Positions 36,955 to 48,880 of a DNA stretch of 64,000 nt are shown in pieces (position 1 is the first letter of the stretch; every line of letters begins with the position of its first letter). Made by a program: the position numbers and the translations under genes. The stretch is from Capitulum mitella (lineage: Eukaryota; Arthropoda; Thecostraca; Pollicipedomorpha; Pollicipedidae), in NCBI GenBank assembly GCA_030062745.1, contig CP099842.1, forward strand, positions 27,458,307 through 27,522,306, written 5' to 3'. The notes below the pieces were generated by a model. The model worked only from the letters and a program-made list of their open reading frames with translations, had not been told where the DNA came from and ran no database searches.

Positions 36955-36980
36955 ATAATATATATATATATATATATATT
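36955..36980. repeat. (TA)n microsatellite
   Basis: An uninterrupted TA run of about 11 units followed by AT-rich sequence. Confidence 0.95.
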
Positions 36981-37379
36981 ATTTATTGCACAAATATATT
37001 GCATTTTAATATGTGTAATAATAAACAGAAAAACGAATACTATAACCGGATGGAAGCATGTACCCAATGACGTTCACGGAGAGAGGCTGACTGTTTATAG
37101 CCCTATTGATCTGGTATGTTGTGATGTTTTTCTAACATCCTAATATCCATGTAAATCTTGCCTGACATCGAATGTGCCCAATCATAAGCTAGGCGAGTAA
37201 CAAACTGTGTGAGCGTTTCTTAAAAATGTTGGTAGGTATTTGTACCTTTCTTGGCATGTTTTTTTTTGTACACATAAGAACTTCGGCATATTTTGAGGAG
37301 TATCGTAACCATCCTGTTGCTATTTCTCATCTGTTTTCCCAAGACCACTGCCGAACAAAGCCGGTATTAACGACCATTA
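36981..37379. other. No gene seen
   Basis: AT-rich unique sequence ahead of the receptor-associated GC-rich island. Confidence 0.4.
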
Positions 37380-38084
37380 TGCGGTGCGGTTGGGGCGGCG
37401 CCAACTTAAACACGCCGCGGGCAAACAAGTTAACCCTCGCCGTTCGCGGGCGCCGCGGACGTCTGCGTTTCCAGAGCGGCTGCGTAGTCTGACAGCCCGG
37501 GCCGGATGTCGCGCGTCCGTCGATGTTTTCCGCCCCCGCCCCGGGCCGCTCCCTCTCCACCTGGCCGTGCTCCAGCGGAGTAACCGCCTCGTCGCCGCCG
37601 TGACGCCTGTTCCGTTATTTCCAGACTGGCGGGCGGACGGCGGCTGCGCGCCGGCCTTGGGAGGCGACGAGCGTGAGTGACGGCGCATACCTCGCCGCCG
37701 GCGCCGAAACGGCCGAGACGACGCCCTGCCTGCCCCGAACACCCGGCTTCGTCCGCTAGTCCCGAGCCGACCTCGGCCGGTCAGGGCGGCGCCGTCCGGA
37801 TCAGGGCCGAGAGGTCACCGGCCGACGGTTTCTGGAGACAGAACGTGGCAGGAGGAGACTCCGTTGGCCGGGCCGAGGCGTGAAGCCGTTCCGACTCTAA
37901 CTCCGCGCTTCGAGCAGCCTCCGATCCGACTCCGACTCCGGACTCCGGACAGGCTCTGATCCCGACTCCGACTCAGGACCTCGGCCGATCCATCTGTACC
38001 CAGGCACCGGTCCCATCCGCGCCGGCCGGCCCGCCTTTCGACCCAGAGACCCGACGCCCCCGCCGGGGGCCGCCGAACCCGACC
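37380..38084 (+). promoter_or_regulatory. CpG-rich island and probable 5' UTR of the receptor gene
   Basis: An abrupt rise in GC and CpG content begins at about 37380 and continues through the receptor exon. 37925-37980 is a CCGACT-type hexamer repeat. The start codon sits in CCGACCATGG, a very strong Kozak context. No TATA box is visible, so this would be a dispersed CpG-type promoter plus leader; the transcription start is not determined. A TTAACCCTCGCC at 37430 resembles the TTAA element ends but has no partner. Confidence 0.45.
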
Positions 38085-38518
38085 ATGGACGAGCTGCTGG
38101 CCGCCGACAGCCTGTCGCCGGACGACGGCAACGGCTCCGGCAACGGCTCGGCCGACTACCCCGAGTTCTGGCCGATGAACAACCCGGAGGAGATGCTCAT
38201 CCCGTGGGTCATCAACGAGTACTTCATCCCGGTGGTGATCACGCACTCGGTCACGTTCCTGATCGGCGTGGTCGGCAACCTGCTGGTGGTGCTGGTCATG
38301 GCCGGCGACCGCAAGTCGCGCACGGCCACCAACCTGTTCCTGGTGAGCCTCTCCCTGGCCGACCTGCTGCTGCTGATCGTCTGCGCGCCGCTCGAGACGC
38401 TCCAGTACTTCGTGATCCAGTGGGACGCCGGCGGCACCGTCTGCAAGATGGCCAAGTACGCCGAGATCCTGTCGGCCGTCGCTTCGGTGCTCAACCTGAC
38501 GGCCGTGTCTCTCGAGAG
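38085..38518 (+). CDS. Class A GPCR, first coding exon (N-terminus to TM3)
   Basis: This exon encodes residues 1-144 and two bases of codon 145 of a rhodopsin-like receptor. Residues 1-45 are an acidic, probably extracellular tail with NGS glycosylation sites at N16 and N20. TM1 (about 47-73) has GVVGN, the conserved Asn being N65 (1.50). A basic loop DRKSRTATN follows. TM2 (about 83-104) has LSLADLLLL with D93 (2.50). The first extracellular loop has the conserved W113 and the disulfide Cys C120 (3.25). TM3 ends VSLER, the ERY/DRY-type motif with E144. Coding is interrupted at AG/GTGAGT, so the motif Arg codon is split (phase 2), a common GPCR intron position. The pattern TNLFLVSLSLADLL with C3.25 suggests a neuropeptide-type receptor; the subfamily cannot be named. 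No exon for TM4-TM7 is seen downstream, so the intron exceeds 25 kb or the gene is incomplete. Confidence 0.9.
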
Positions 38519-38524
38519 GTGAGT
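38519..38524 (+). other. Splice donor of the GPCR exon
   Basis: GTGAGT directly after GAGAG is a full match to the extended donor consensus. Translating through it meets TGA at once (38520-38522), consistent with this being the exon end. Confidence 0.88.
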
Positions 38525-39039
38525 CGGAGCGACCGCGCTGGCCGCTGCGCTGGGCGCCTGGCGGCTGGCCACGGGGCGGGGAAGCGAGGGTTACCGTGAT
38601 AGGACGGCATTTAGACATGAAACGGCCATCTTCTTTTCACAGATTTTCTTTAGTCTATCGTCATCGAATGGGGGCTATTTTTTAACAAAGCTATCGGGAC
38701 TTTTTGTTGTATTTTTGGGCTCTAGGTTGACAAATATTTCCTTCGGTCAGACTTATTGCAGAGAGGCACCCTTCAAAGTACGTCATTGCATGGCGTGTAT
38801 GGGCGACACCGTTTGTTCTCGTGAACTTGCACGAGAATGCAAGTGTCTTTGCACCATCCGAAGTTTGTTAGCATCGTCGTCACCCGCTAATTGCCATTTC
38901 ATTTACCCGCTGCATTGAAAAGGCCTCAATCATAAGCTCTCGGAACGGCCTCCTTGCGCTATGACGTTCCCAGGTCTAGGAGGTGTATCACAAAAACCCT
39001 ACAGCCCATCATATCCGGATCGGTTCGACGTCCTGAGAG
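38525..39039. other. Presumed GPCR intron, nothing recognised
   Basis: GC content falls to ordinary values shortly after the donor. No coding match. Confidence 0.45.
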
Positions 39040-39350
39040 CGTTGAATGAGCCTCCCCGGGGAGGACGCGCCGCTGCCGTCGGCGGGACTTTCTGGCCGGG
39101 GCTGCCGCTGCGGACGGGCCCGGCCCGAGCTATAACGGTGACAAATCCCGACGCGTGCTGCCTGCTGATTTCATCTGGAGCCGGCCGGCCGGCCGGCCTG
39201 ATGGCGGCTCGGCAGCGGCGGCGGCGCGCCATCGGAACCGATCAGCTCCGGACATACCGTCTGGGGCGGGGGGGCAGGGCTGACGTCCAGCTCTACCGGG
39301 GATCGCCCCGGCCGCCGTGGAGAGTCCAGAGAGGTGTCCCTCCCCCCCCC
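39040..39350. other. GC/CpG-rich block with a C run at about 39342-39352
   Basis: GGCCGGCCGGCCGG-type runs and open frames on both strands. No protein family recognised. Confidence 0.45.
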
Positions 39351-39819
39351 CCAATTTCTGTTCGGGTACTGTCTGGTCATCGTGAGACTGCTGAATGTTT
39401 TTAGTTGGCTCGTGTCGATTTTTTATGCGAAATCGCGAGTCGGAAGCACACATATTGGACCGTCCGTCATGAAGACTGTCGGATTGTTTGACAACGTGTA
39501 TGGCTGAAGTAGTCAAAACGTGTGGATGTTTGGTCGTGACTGATGCGTTCCGTTTAAGTGGGTGAAATCGAACTTGAGATCTTGCAGTTCCGCAGGTTTT
39601 CAAACAGATGTCGCAAACATTTATGCAACTGAAGCAACTTCAGAAGCCCTTACGTCGCGGGTTGTTCGTAAGCTAAAAATTAAAAATGAAACGAACGGGA
39701 GATCAGCGTCACGTAGCATCTGTAAATGTGGCCATCATGAAACCACGCTTTGCAGCCGATATCCAACGGTACTGCTCTTTGGCTGTTCAAGATAACTACT
39801 TTTTCCGACCTCCTTCGCT
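39351..39819. other. No gene seen
   Basis: Unique sequence between the GC block and the CTAT microsatellite. Confidence 0.4.
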
Positions 39820-39893
39820 TCTCTCTCTTTCTCTTTCTCCTTCTATCTACCTATTCATCTATTTATCTATCTTACTATCTATCTATTTATCTC
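39820..39893. repeat. TCTT/CTAT tetranucleotide microsatellite
   Basis: A CTCTTTCTCTTTCTC-like start grading into imperfect CTAT units (TATCTATCTATTTATC). Confidence 0.85.
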
Positions 39894-40530
39894 GTCTTCA
39901 CTTCTTTCTTCGACTAGGATCCGGAGACCAGTACCCTCCCCTTCTTATGTACATCACTGACTGTAGCGAATCCTTATCTTGGCGGTTAGCGTTCGGTATC
40001 TGCCTCCCCTGAACGGCCCGGAGCGATTAGCCCCTGTCCTAGCGTGTGGAGGTCAGTGCTCCCCCCTCTCCCCGAGCTCCGCCATGGTCCGGCGTCCGGA
40101 GGCAAGACCAGTGATGGGCCAACCCCATCGCCCCCGATCGCGGGCCGGCACCACGGTTCCCCGGACCGGAGTCATTTGCAGCTCCGCCCCGGGCGCCGCC
40201 GCGACGGCTGGCCAGCGAGCGGGCCGTCAGCCGCCAGCAGCCGTCACGAGTCCCGGCCTCGGGCGGCCCGGCCGGTGGTGCTGAGACTGAACCGGACGGG
40301 CGTCGGGTAGTCCAACTCCGAACTGGTCTTAATTAACTCGCGGCCCCAGCGCCACAGCCGGCCGGCCTCAGTAGTTTCAGAGGCCACATCATGCACCACC
40401 TTTGTGCGTGAATCCAGTGCTGTTTTTAGCCACGCCCGATATCGTCAACTGACTCGTCTGGTTAAATCAGCGGTCACCTTTATCATCGCTGAGAGCTATC
40501 ATTGGAAAGGTGCCGACCGCCGCCACCCTA
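39894..40530. other. GC-rich block at 40010-40380, no gene seen
   Basis: High GC with GGCCGGCC motifs. Open frames at 39979-40310 in two frames are composition-driven. Confidence 0.4.
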
Positions 40531-40790
40531 ACCTGTTCTCACCCTCGGTACCTGCCGCCGTCTTCCCCGGTATCATTCGCTGTCTCCCCGGCATCGTCCT
40601 TTGTCTTTGCCCATATCATCCTCCTCTTCTCCGGCACCGTCCACTGTGTGGCCGATGTTGGACCCCCTTTGTTTCCGCCCACGCCTTCCTCTTCTTTCTC
40701 GGAGCCGTCCTCCTCACCACGGCCCGTCTTTGTTCTTCCCCGATATCGCTGCGTTGTTTCGGCGTCGCCGGCTCCATTTGTGGCTATGAC
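40531..40790. repeat. Degenerate CCCCGGYATCRYC pyrimidine-rich repeat
   Basis: Irregular units of about 30 bp with TTCCCCGGTATC / CTCCCCGGCATCGTC / TCCGGCACCGTC cores. They produce a 173-codon frame whose Ser/Pro-rich translation is a repeat artefact. Confidence 0.45.
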
Positions 40791-41629
40791 CACCGCCGTT
40801 AGCAGCATTCCGAATGTAGCCCGCCGTCATCGGCCTCTTGCCCGGCACAGCCCTGCACTCCGTGCGTGGATGTTGGTGGATGTCCGACGAGTGGACGGTG
40901 GCCACCCTCCGGATGGACAGAGGTCGATGTGGCCGTCCTCTGGCCGAATGTCTGAATGGACGCCCTCGTGGACGTCCTTTCAAGGCCCTTCCTGGGTGTT
41001 TGAACGCCTCCTCCGCCATTCCTGGGGATGATCATAACACACTCGCGATTTTTCGAGTGGTGGAGAAAGGCACATGTTTAGTTTGGAACCATAAACGGCC
41101 GATTCCAAAAAGGATTCCAGGTTGATTAGTTTGACAAAAGCCGTGAAATGTAGTGGACTTATCACCATCGAGAGCAATACTAACATCGACTTAATGACAG
41201 AAAAACCACATTGGTCTGATTTCATTCGGATGAAATGCCTTTCTGGACTCTTGTAAGAGCTCATTTAGACGCCGTTCGTATGTTTGCCTTTTTGAACAGA
41301 AAACCATGGGTTAGACAATGTAAACTTCACGGATCAAAAGGCCACGTCAAGGCGCAGCTGGAATCCTTCTTGCTTATCCAAAATGAGCTGCACGGATACA
41401 CGGAATATTGAATAGCGATGGGTTTTACTGCATGATTTAACACTTTTCACAAAGTTATCTCCTTGACTACATTTACGATGTAAATGCATCTACGGAATAT
41501 TCATTCAGGCAACTTTAAATAATCGTTTTCGTTGCCTCCTAGTCTCTCCTAAGTTAAGAATTTCGATGTTTGCTCTCTGGTAGTAATTTAAGGAACTATT
41601 GGCTATATTTACTTTCCCATAGCGCACTC
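40791..41629. other. No gene seen
   Basis: Unique sequence, more AT-rich after 41040. Confidence 0.4.
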
Positions 41630-42703
41630 GTACGCATTCTGGTATCGGAGTAGGGGGTCCGGCCTTCCCCTTGAGGTCTTGAGAGCTACCCGTCCGATTT
41701 ATCGGAAGAAAGGCTAATCGACTTATGGTGACGTAATGTACATTTTTGTAGAAGGATGTCTTAAAAGTCTTGTAATGGGTGGATGCGTAGGTGATTGAGG
41801 AAAAAGCCAGAAAAGGGAATTTTTTTAGTTCTTAAAACTCCGATGTTTATTGACCGATTTTGATGAGACTGGCATGAACCGAGATGTAATCAGTTGGAAT
41901 TTTCCCTTCCATTTGTACGCTTAGAATTTTGAGAAAATTCGTAGGCGCTCACAGGACTTGGAAAATGTAAAGGATATTTTTTTATTGAACGAACATAAAA
42001 GCTAAAAATGTTTCTTAGACTTTTGCTAGTCATTCCATACTCAACAAGCATAAATGGTATTACACTGTTGGCGTGATGCTGGCATTAGCGGAGCCGGGTG
42101 CATAAAAAGTGGGGAATGTCATAGCCACATGCCCATCAGGTCAGTTTACGACCTTTGGCCTGAAATGACCTCAGATTCCCCAAACATCACATGGAATGAC
42201 CTTGGTTCGTTTCACAGTGTTTGGAAACATTTCCAGTCATTTGAATCGACTCTGTTTCTAAGACTCCCGTTCATGACCATCATGATAGGGTACGTTCCTG
42301 GACACTTAACATCAAAGCTCCTTGACCCGACCTGATGCAACTTGGAACTTAAAGCACAAATAGATGATTTTCTGAGTTACGTTATTCAGTCTATATGTCT
42401 AACAAATTAGCGCCAAAGATATTCGCACAAAGCAAATTTTAAGTTTTTGCCTTGCCCTCACCTTGTTCAGTGACTTCAGGTCAACAAAAATGTTGTATGT
42501 TGCCCAGTTATTGGTCTTTACACTCATATAAAACTTTGTGATCTATCTCAAAAGCTCCATTTTTGGTAGCCATTTTTCTATTACTTTTAACAGCGCCAAA
42601 AAAATGGGCTGAGGTGCCTTCCAAAATATTGCCTGGCTCGTTCCTGGGCAAAACGAAATTATGAGAATTTGGCACAATACATAGATAAGATGGATAGGAA
42701 AAG

Positions 42704-44682
42704 GATGATTCCACTTCAGATCGAAAAGGAATTGACTCGGTCTCTTTCGATTTTGATGACATTTGGTACGCTCATAGTAAGGATCGAAAAATGGCCAGCT
42801 GTAAATTTTTTGCTCTGGGTCACCTCCTAGGTCAAAGTTACAGGCCATGAAAAGTCTCTGATTGTTACAGACAATACATGATTCAAATGCCCATAATTCG
42901 GTAATAGATTGTCACGGAAATGTGCGAACAGCGCCATTCGAAAGATAAATGTTCCATCTCTCACAGATAAGCCGATTTTTGTCGGTGACGTCAGAATGAC
43001 CTTCAACTTGACTATGTCAAATGAATTTTTTTTTTCTGTTTTTACCATGCTTGCCCACCGTGATCTCCGCAGACATGTGGCACAATATGCCCCCAAATAT
43101 GTACAAGAAATGTGGCAAAAACATTTCTGGTAAAAATGAAAATTTTTGAGCTTTCGTGAATTTAGTGTTGCCAAGTAGTACTTGAGAAATATGCCCTGAG
43201 GCTGTTTAACGCATATTGATTAATTCCGTGCCTTTGGTTTGTCAGATTGTCCTGCACTTTGGTGTGCACAATGTCCTTCGCGCCTGCTACACATCAGCTA
43301 AGTTTTACATTGCTTGACACAAAAGGTCAAAGATCATGACACTCCGCCACCTTTGGACCCCAGCCATCCAGATCTGACGTACCCGTTCGTCACAATTCCA
43401 TGGAAGTGAGTCTATCGAGCGTTCCAGGGCCTTTAAGCCAACTGAGAAAATCTGAGCCGAGTATCGGGGTCTTCTGAAGGTCAGTCGAGGTCAATGACGT
43501 CGTCTGGCCTTGTGTTACCTTTAAACATCATAGCTTCTTAGGGCAATTATTCCGAAGTTCAAAATAACTTTTTTCCCGTGTCGGACTTTGCACCCATCAG
43601 CGATTCCATGGGTGCTGATTTTTTGTCATGACGTCATTCCGTGAATGCTGCAATGGTAACAAATGAAATGACAGCTTGGTATAGAACTAGACAGAGGTGA
43701 TGATTGAGATACATGCCGAAAAAATCAGAAAATTGACTTTTATCGAGGATTTGAAATGGACATAAACTCTCGATGGCACACTCGATGCGTGCAAAGTGGA
43801 TTTGAAAATCGAAATCAGCGTTCCAAAAATATATAAATGATCCGAGGTCAAAATAGACTGTCCAACGCCAACCGATGTAAATGACATCGGTTGACTTTCC
43901 AAAGACCCAATGCACGACAGGATTATGTCAGTTGGCTTTAGGGCCTAAGAACACCCGACAGACTCACTTTTGTGCAAATGTAAAGAAAGGGATGTCAGAT
44001 TTGGATGACAGGAGTCGATTGGTGGCGGGGTGTCATCATTGTCATCATGACCTTTGACCTTTCTGTTCAGGAAATTTGAAACTAGGCTGACATGCAGCAG
44101 GCACGCAGAACATTGTGCTCACGAAGTTGTAGAATAGTTTGACAAATGAAATGTGCGAAAGAAACCAATTTTTGTGAAATAGCCTCAGGGCATCTTTTTC
44201 AAACACCACTTGGCAACACTAAATTAAAGATATTGAAAAGGCTTGAATTTCCTCAGAAGTGTTTTTTGGCACGTTTATTGTAGATATTTCAGGGCATCTT
44301 GCGCTACAATGTCACGAAGATCACGGTGGGCAAACATGGTTAAAATCAAAAATGTTCCATGTGACCTAGCCAGGTCAAATGTTATCCCCAGGCCACCGGA
44401 AAAAATGAACTTATTCATGAAACCTAGAACATTAATCTTCTGAATCATGCTGATCGCACATTTCTGTGACAATCTAGCACCGAGTTATGGGCATTTGAAT
44501 TATGCAATGTCTGCAAACGTCGGTGACCTTTCATGACCTGTGGCTTTGACCTCAGAGGCCGCCCAGAGCTAAAAATTTATGAAAGGTCATTTTTCGATAC
44601 TTTCTATGAACGTATCAAATTTCATCAAAATCGTAAGGAGTCGGGTCAATTCTTGCGCGATTCGACATGGAATGATCCAACA
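42704..44682. mobile_element. 2 kb fold-back (long inverted repeat) insertion
   Basis: The left arm 42703-43460 is the diverged reverse complement of the right arm 43920-44678. Paired positions sum to about 87380 at every point tested: 42703 with 44678, 42829 with 44552, 43405 with 43970. That means the arms are collinear with few net indels. The spacer is about 460 bp. The whole block sits inside family A copy 3. No coding capacity is seen. It could be a fold-back element or two copies of another repeat joined head to head. Confidence 0.8.
44048..44060 (-). promoter_or_regulatory. Second perfect DR1 nuclear-receptor-type site
   Basis: The reverse complement reads AGGTCAAAGGTCA, identical to the site at 2799-2811 but in a different element (the fold-back arm). 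Binding is untested. Confidence 0.33.
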
Positions 44683-44781
44683 GTAACCACGTTTCGTGGA
44701 GCTTCTTTGAAATGCCTGGAAGTGGCGAGCAAAAAAAAAACAGAGGGGACTTCTGAAGTCCCCAAACGGGAACAGGGTTAA

Positions 44782-46795
44782 GATCTCTTCCGGAGTGCAT
44801 GGCGAGCGCGACCTGCCTCCTTTGCTTTTAAATCTTAAAGTATATCTTAAGATATTGTTTGAAGCCTTTATTTCCCAGGATGAATTTTGCAATACAAATG
44901 AATATTCATCAATCTGTTTCAGTGTTCTACTCTCGAGGACAGGCTTGTTTAAGCAGCAATATTATTTAAACAAAAATATCGCGCAACAACGATGTTGCTT
45001 GCTGTCTAAGCGGCTCCAAATGCGCGGCATGAGCGGTTCAGTGACATCGTAGAAAATAGAAGAAAACGTCTGAAATGGAAAACATCTATCTCAAAATTAC
45101 TGTGTGAACAAAAAAACAAGCTATTTTATTCTAGATGTATGTGCAAAATTTCAACAACGGAGCTATTTTCCAGGAAAATGGCATGATTCGACGTCCAGTA
45201 GTTGCAAAGTGATTAGTGGACAAAAGTCATTACGGTCGGGCCGGAAATTCAGTTTCATTTTTTCTGTTAGTTGAAGTGAAACCCAGTCGGACTATGGCAT
45301 CATTCATAACCAGGTTTGCAATCCACGGGGTTGCAAGTAGCACAATCTTCGTTTTCGTAGAACACGATTCTCTTCACAATTCGCAACGTTCTCTTCGTCA
45401 AACTCCCATCACAGTCCGGGTGAGAGCCAACGGTTAAGCTTAACTGTGAGCACGCCGCTTTTGCTTATTAAGTAGTTATACTCTATTGTTTTGAAAATCT
45501 GTGCTGCAATTTGTCATATTCGTATTATTTTACTTTTACGCCCGCCTGTTTTAAGAAGGATGTCTTTTCGTTATCACAGCGTTCTAAAATATTTGCTTAA
45601 ATATTCAAGGATAAATTCGATTTTTGTCCAAGAAACGTGTCAAAACATTAACGTCGACAAATTGGCTATTTTAAGCACTTGATGTTAGCCTCCTTCCTAA
45701 AATAGTAACACATAAGCTCGGACAATCAGTTGAGTCCAGTGGCAAATGCGCCACTGCGCCTAAAACGAGAACATTCCGGGGAAAATGCACTCGAAACTAT
45801 GCCACATAACAAAAAAAGGATTCCTCGTTGGCAATGATAATGGTTCAATACACCTTCTTAGCCCTTGTGTGACGCCCATGCAATGATTTTCGACATTCTT
45901 AATCGTTTCATTCAGTCTTTTTAAATTCCGGTTCTTATGCGTCATGGACCGGTCGCATAGCACATTAAAAATGATGTGAGACGCTCAAATTTGATGATGG
46001 TGAAAAGTACATCATCATCATATTTCCCAGTGAGCCGTAGACGAATTTTACTTGGGCTGAACCAGGCCGACCTGCAACGACTTCACGAGTGCGACTTCTT
46101 CAGCGTTCTGCAGAAAATGACGGCACAGAATCAATATTTTTGACTTGTCTGGCGTGACGTAAATTCAGGGCATATGACTGATGACTACAGTAGTCTTTTT
46201 GGACAGGGTGTTGCTAATTATCATTTTATTTCCCGGAACTTGGTCAGATTTCTCGATTCAGCAGGTTATTGAGGGAGTTATAACAGGGTGCTTGGATAGA
46301 ATATTCTGGAAAAGCACAGCGCGGCAGGTTGGCTTACTGATGACGCAAGTGGTACGTTTGGCAGCAAGTAAGTCCCAGCCAATCTGCGACGATGCCTGAA
46401 GCTATAGGCTGTGCAGCATTCATATCGGTTTATCGGTGCAGCAATGGCCAGATGACGCCAGCCTCACTTCTCCGCCACTGTCGAAAGGTCAGAGGGAAAT
46501 CGGCCGATTTGGAGGACATCTGCTCCAACTAAAACTGATTAGACTCTGCCCGAAGGCCCGTGACTGCGGAGCAGCAGCGTAACCAATTTTTTTCTGACGA
46601 GATTAAGGCTGAAATATTAAGGTTTGATACTGTACTCTCACCATTTTCTCACAAACTTTGGGAAATTGAACCTGTCTTATAGCACGCAACTGGACGTTTT
46701 AAAGCAAAGATGCACTAGTTTTCAATTCTAAAAATACTTTTGTCTTCATCAAGCAAATCATTTACAAAAAAATGCCGATTTGTCGGATCCTCTGA
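44782..46795. other. No gene seen
   Basis: AT-rich unique sequence with short frames lacking recognisable features. Confidence 0.4.
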
Positions 46796-46990
46796 TCACC
46801 AGTCTTGTCTCCACATCCTTTGGGTGATCCGGATCAGGATCCGAATGGCAGTGGCTTAATCCGGATCAGCGCTTGAATCACGGCCATTTTTATGATTTGA
46901 TCTGAATCAAGTGCCATTCGCGCAAGCTATTTTTATTACTGATCCGAATGAAATGTGATTCACATCATGTTTTTAGCTGATGCGAATCAC
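46796..46990. repeat. GATCCGGATCAG / TGAATCA-rich block, left
   Basis: Clustered variants of TGATCCGGATCA and GAATCACG. 46870-46950 resembles 48955-49055 in the same orientation. The motif is self-complementary (TGATCCGGATCA), so short palindromes recur through the block. Confidence 0.55.
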
Positions 46991-47012
46991 ATTTGACTCG
47001 GATCAGTTTTGA

Positions 47013-47015
<3 letters not shown>

Positions 47016-47078
<63 letters not shown>
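47016..47078. repeat. (TA)n(TG)n microsatellite
   Basis: About 23 TA units followed by about 8 TG units, 63 bases in total. Confidence 0.95.
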
Positions 47079-47831
47079 ACATTATAATATTATATATATT
47101 CTTTATAATATTATGTATATATACATATATATGCATATAAAGGATGTTGAAAGAATATATCAGTTCAAAAGTAATTTCGAAAACTGCGAACCTCGTTCAA
47201 TACACTACACTGCTGTAACCACACTGACACTCCCACGACGCCTGAGAATGCACTCTCGCGGCGGGACAGCACTGGAGCACGTGCGGCATGAACATGGCAG
47301 GACATTAACACGACAGAAACTGACGGACAACACTGGCAGCCTTCGGGAGTGCAACGACAGAAGACGCTTCCAAATCTTGGAAAGTATATTTATCACTCAA
47401 TTCTCCCCAGCCCTGAACAAACAGTCAAATTTTTGTGCAGCCTTAGGCGTTGGGCGTTTAGTACTGTGGATGTCATTGTATTTTTGGTTGCATCAGTATC
47501 TGTTTGGTTATATTTGTGTGTAGTACTCTTTACCATTGCCTATGTATTTTATACGCATTAGAAAATAGCTGCATAAGAATAGGATTATTTGCCTTCTCAG
47601 TACTAAAAGATGCGAGAGTGATGTAGTTGAGCAACTTCCGTCTTTAAGAATTCGAAGCTGATAATACATGCTGGTGAGTTTACTCCACAGTAATCTTGGT
47701 TACTCCCACGATGAGATATTGTCTCGAAATGTTAGACTTTAAGATATCGACGAATACTCGTATATGAGTGATACTATGCCAACAGCTTTTAGATACACGA
47801 CACCGCGAATACAAAAGGTCGTTTTCGATCA
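47079..47831. other. No gene seen
   Basis: AT-rich to 47150, then unique sequence. The 176-codon frame starting at 46993 is mostly microsatellite translation. Confidence 0.4.
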
Positions 47832-47832
47832 A

Positions 47833-47894
<62 letters not shown>
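47832..47894. repeat. (CA)n(TA)n microsatellite
   Basis: About 9 CA units followed by about 22 TA units, 63 bases. It is the reverse complement in structure and length of 47016-47078. Confidence 0.95.
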
Positions 47895-47898
<4 letters not shown>

Positions 47899-48880
47899 CT
47901 TGGCATGCAATAAGGTAGGCTCTACTTTCTAAGTACTTCACTGAGATAACAGGCGTAGACGAAGCGTAAAACTAGTAGGTGCCTAAAATTAGAACGTAAC
48001 CACAACAGTCACAGCTTCAGGTGTTCGGATGTAGCAGCTTTAGCTACTGGCTACTGCTAGCTACGTCTAGGCAATGGTTTTCCGGTAGATATGCCTATAC
48101 TTACCTCTTATGGGTCTTGTTCTATTTCATCCATGGGTCCGAAGTAATCCCAGTTACATGCAATGAATCTATTCATACGGTTCATTGTATCTGAAAATAT
48201 GATATCTCTTTACACTTAAATGTTATATTAGGTGTGTATTTTGACGCAGGTTGCCTCTTGATATTTATCAACTGCTATTTTTCAATTACGACGCGCTAGT
48301 GACAATAGCAGCCACGATACTTTGTGTTATACCCAGAAGTTCATGTAGGCAGGCGCCCAGGGGCTGTCTGGACAAAAATCACTGAAAACAGTGGCATGAT
48401 GACTATTGAATAACACGAAGTGAGTCACGTAATAATTTAACGAATTGCGCAGTTGCCCAGAGGACAGTTGTTCCTATCGACTTACGCAGACATGCGTACG
48501 TGCTAGAAGCCTACTGCCTACCTACGCAGTACACAGTGGTAGGGATTTAACATCAGTAGAAGTACCGGGAGGATTTCAGAGCTGATTATGTGAAAAAGGA
48601 TCACATACTTCATGAACATCTTAAGTCTTACTTTCCCTTGGTGATGCATGCTTAGTACAGAAGGGTATGGGTAAGGGTATATTCACATAGCTGGGCTGTG
48701 GAAGTTGGACCTTGTGAGGCTGTGAAAGGGAGGAGTTGGTTACCTGGCTCATCTGGCGTCCTCTGAAATGCAATTTGGTATGGTGGATTACAACTTGGAG
48801 GTATTCTTCATAAGCATCTTGTCATGTTATTTTATGACCCTTCGTTGCATGTGGAATTTGGTCGCATGAAATCAGATTGA
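47895..48880. other. No gene seen
   Basis: Unique sequence without recognisable features. Confidence 0.4.

Larger units (their letters stand above)
41630..44781. mobile_element. Family A TTAA element, copy 3, split by a fold-back insertion
   Basis: 41640-42703 aligns in order with the first about 1.06 kb of family A copy 2 (14720-15803), and 44683-44781 aligns with its last about 80-100 bases (GTTTCGTGGAGCTTC, then GCCTGGAAGTGGCGAGCAAA, then AACAGGGTTAA). The right TTAA is at 44778-44781; the left end is eroded. Together the two parts make one full-length family A element. The intervening 2 kb is a separate inverted-repeat insertion. Divergence from copies 1 and 2 is greater than theirs from each other. 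Confidence 0.75.

Noticed and set aside
37815-38618. 267-codon minus-strand frame opposite the GPCR exon
   Set aside because: It is the antisense shadow of the GC-rich receptor exon; the plus frame has clear transmembrane motifs and a splice donor.
40510-41031. 173-codon Ser/Pro-rich frame
   Set aside because: It is produced by a degenerate CCCCGG-ATC pyrimidine-rich repeat with no domain.
46993-47523. 176-codon frame starting in a TA repeat
   Set aside because: The first third is alternating Tyr/Ile from (TA)n and the remainder has no recognisable features.
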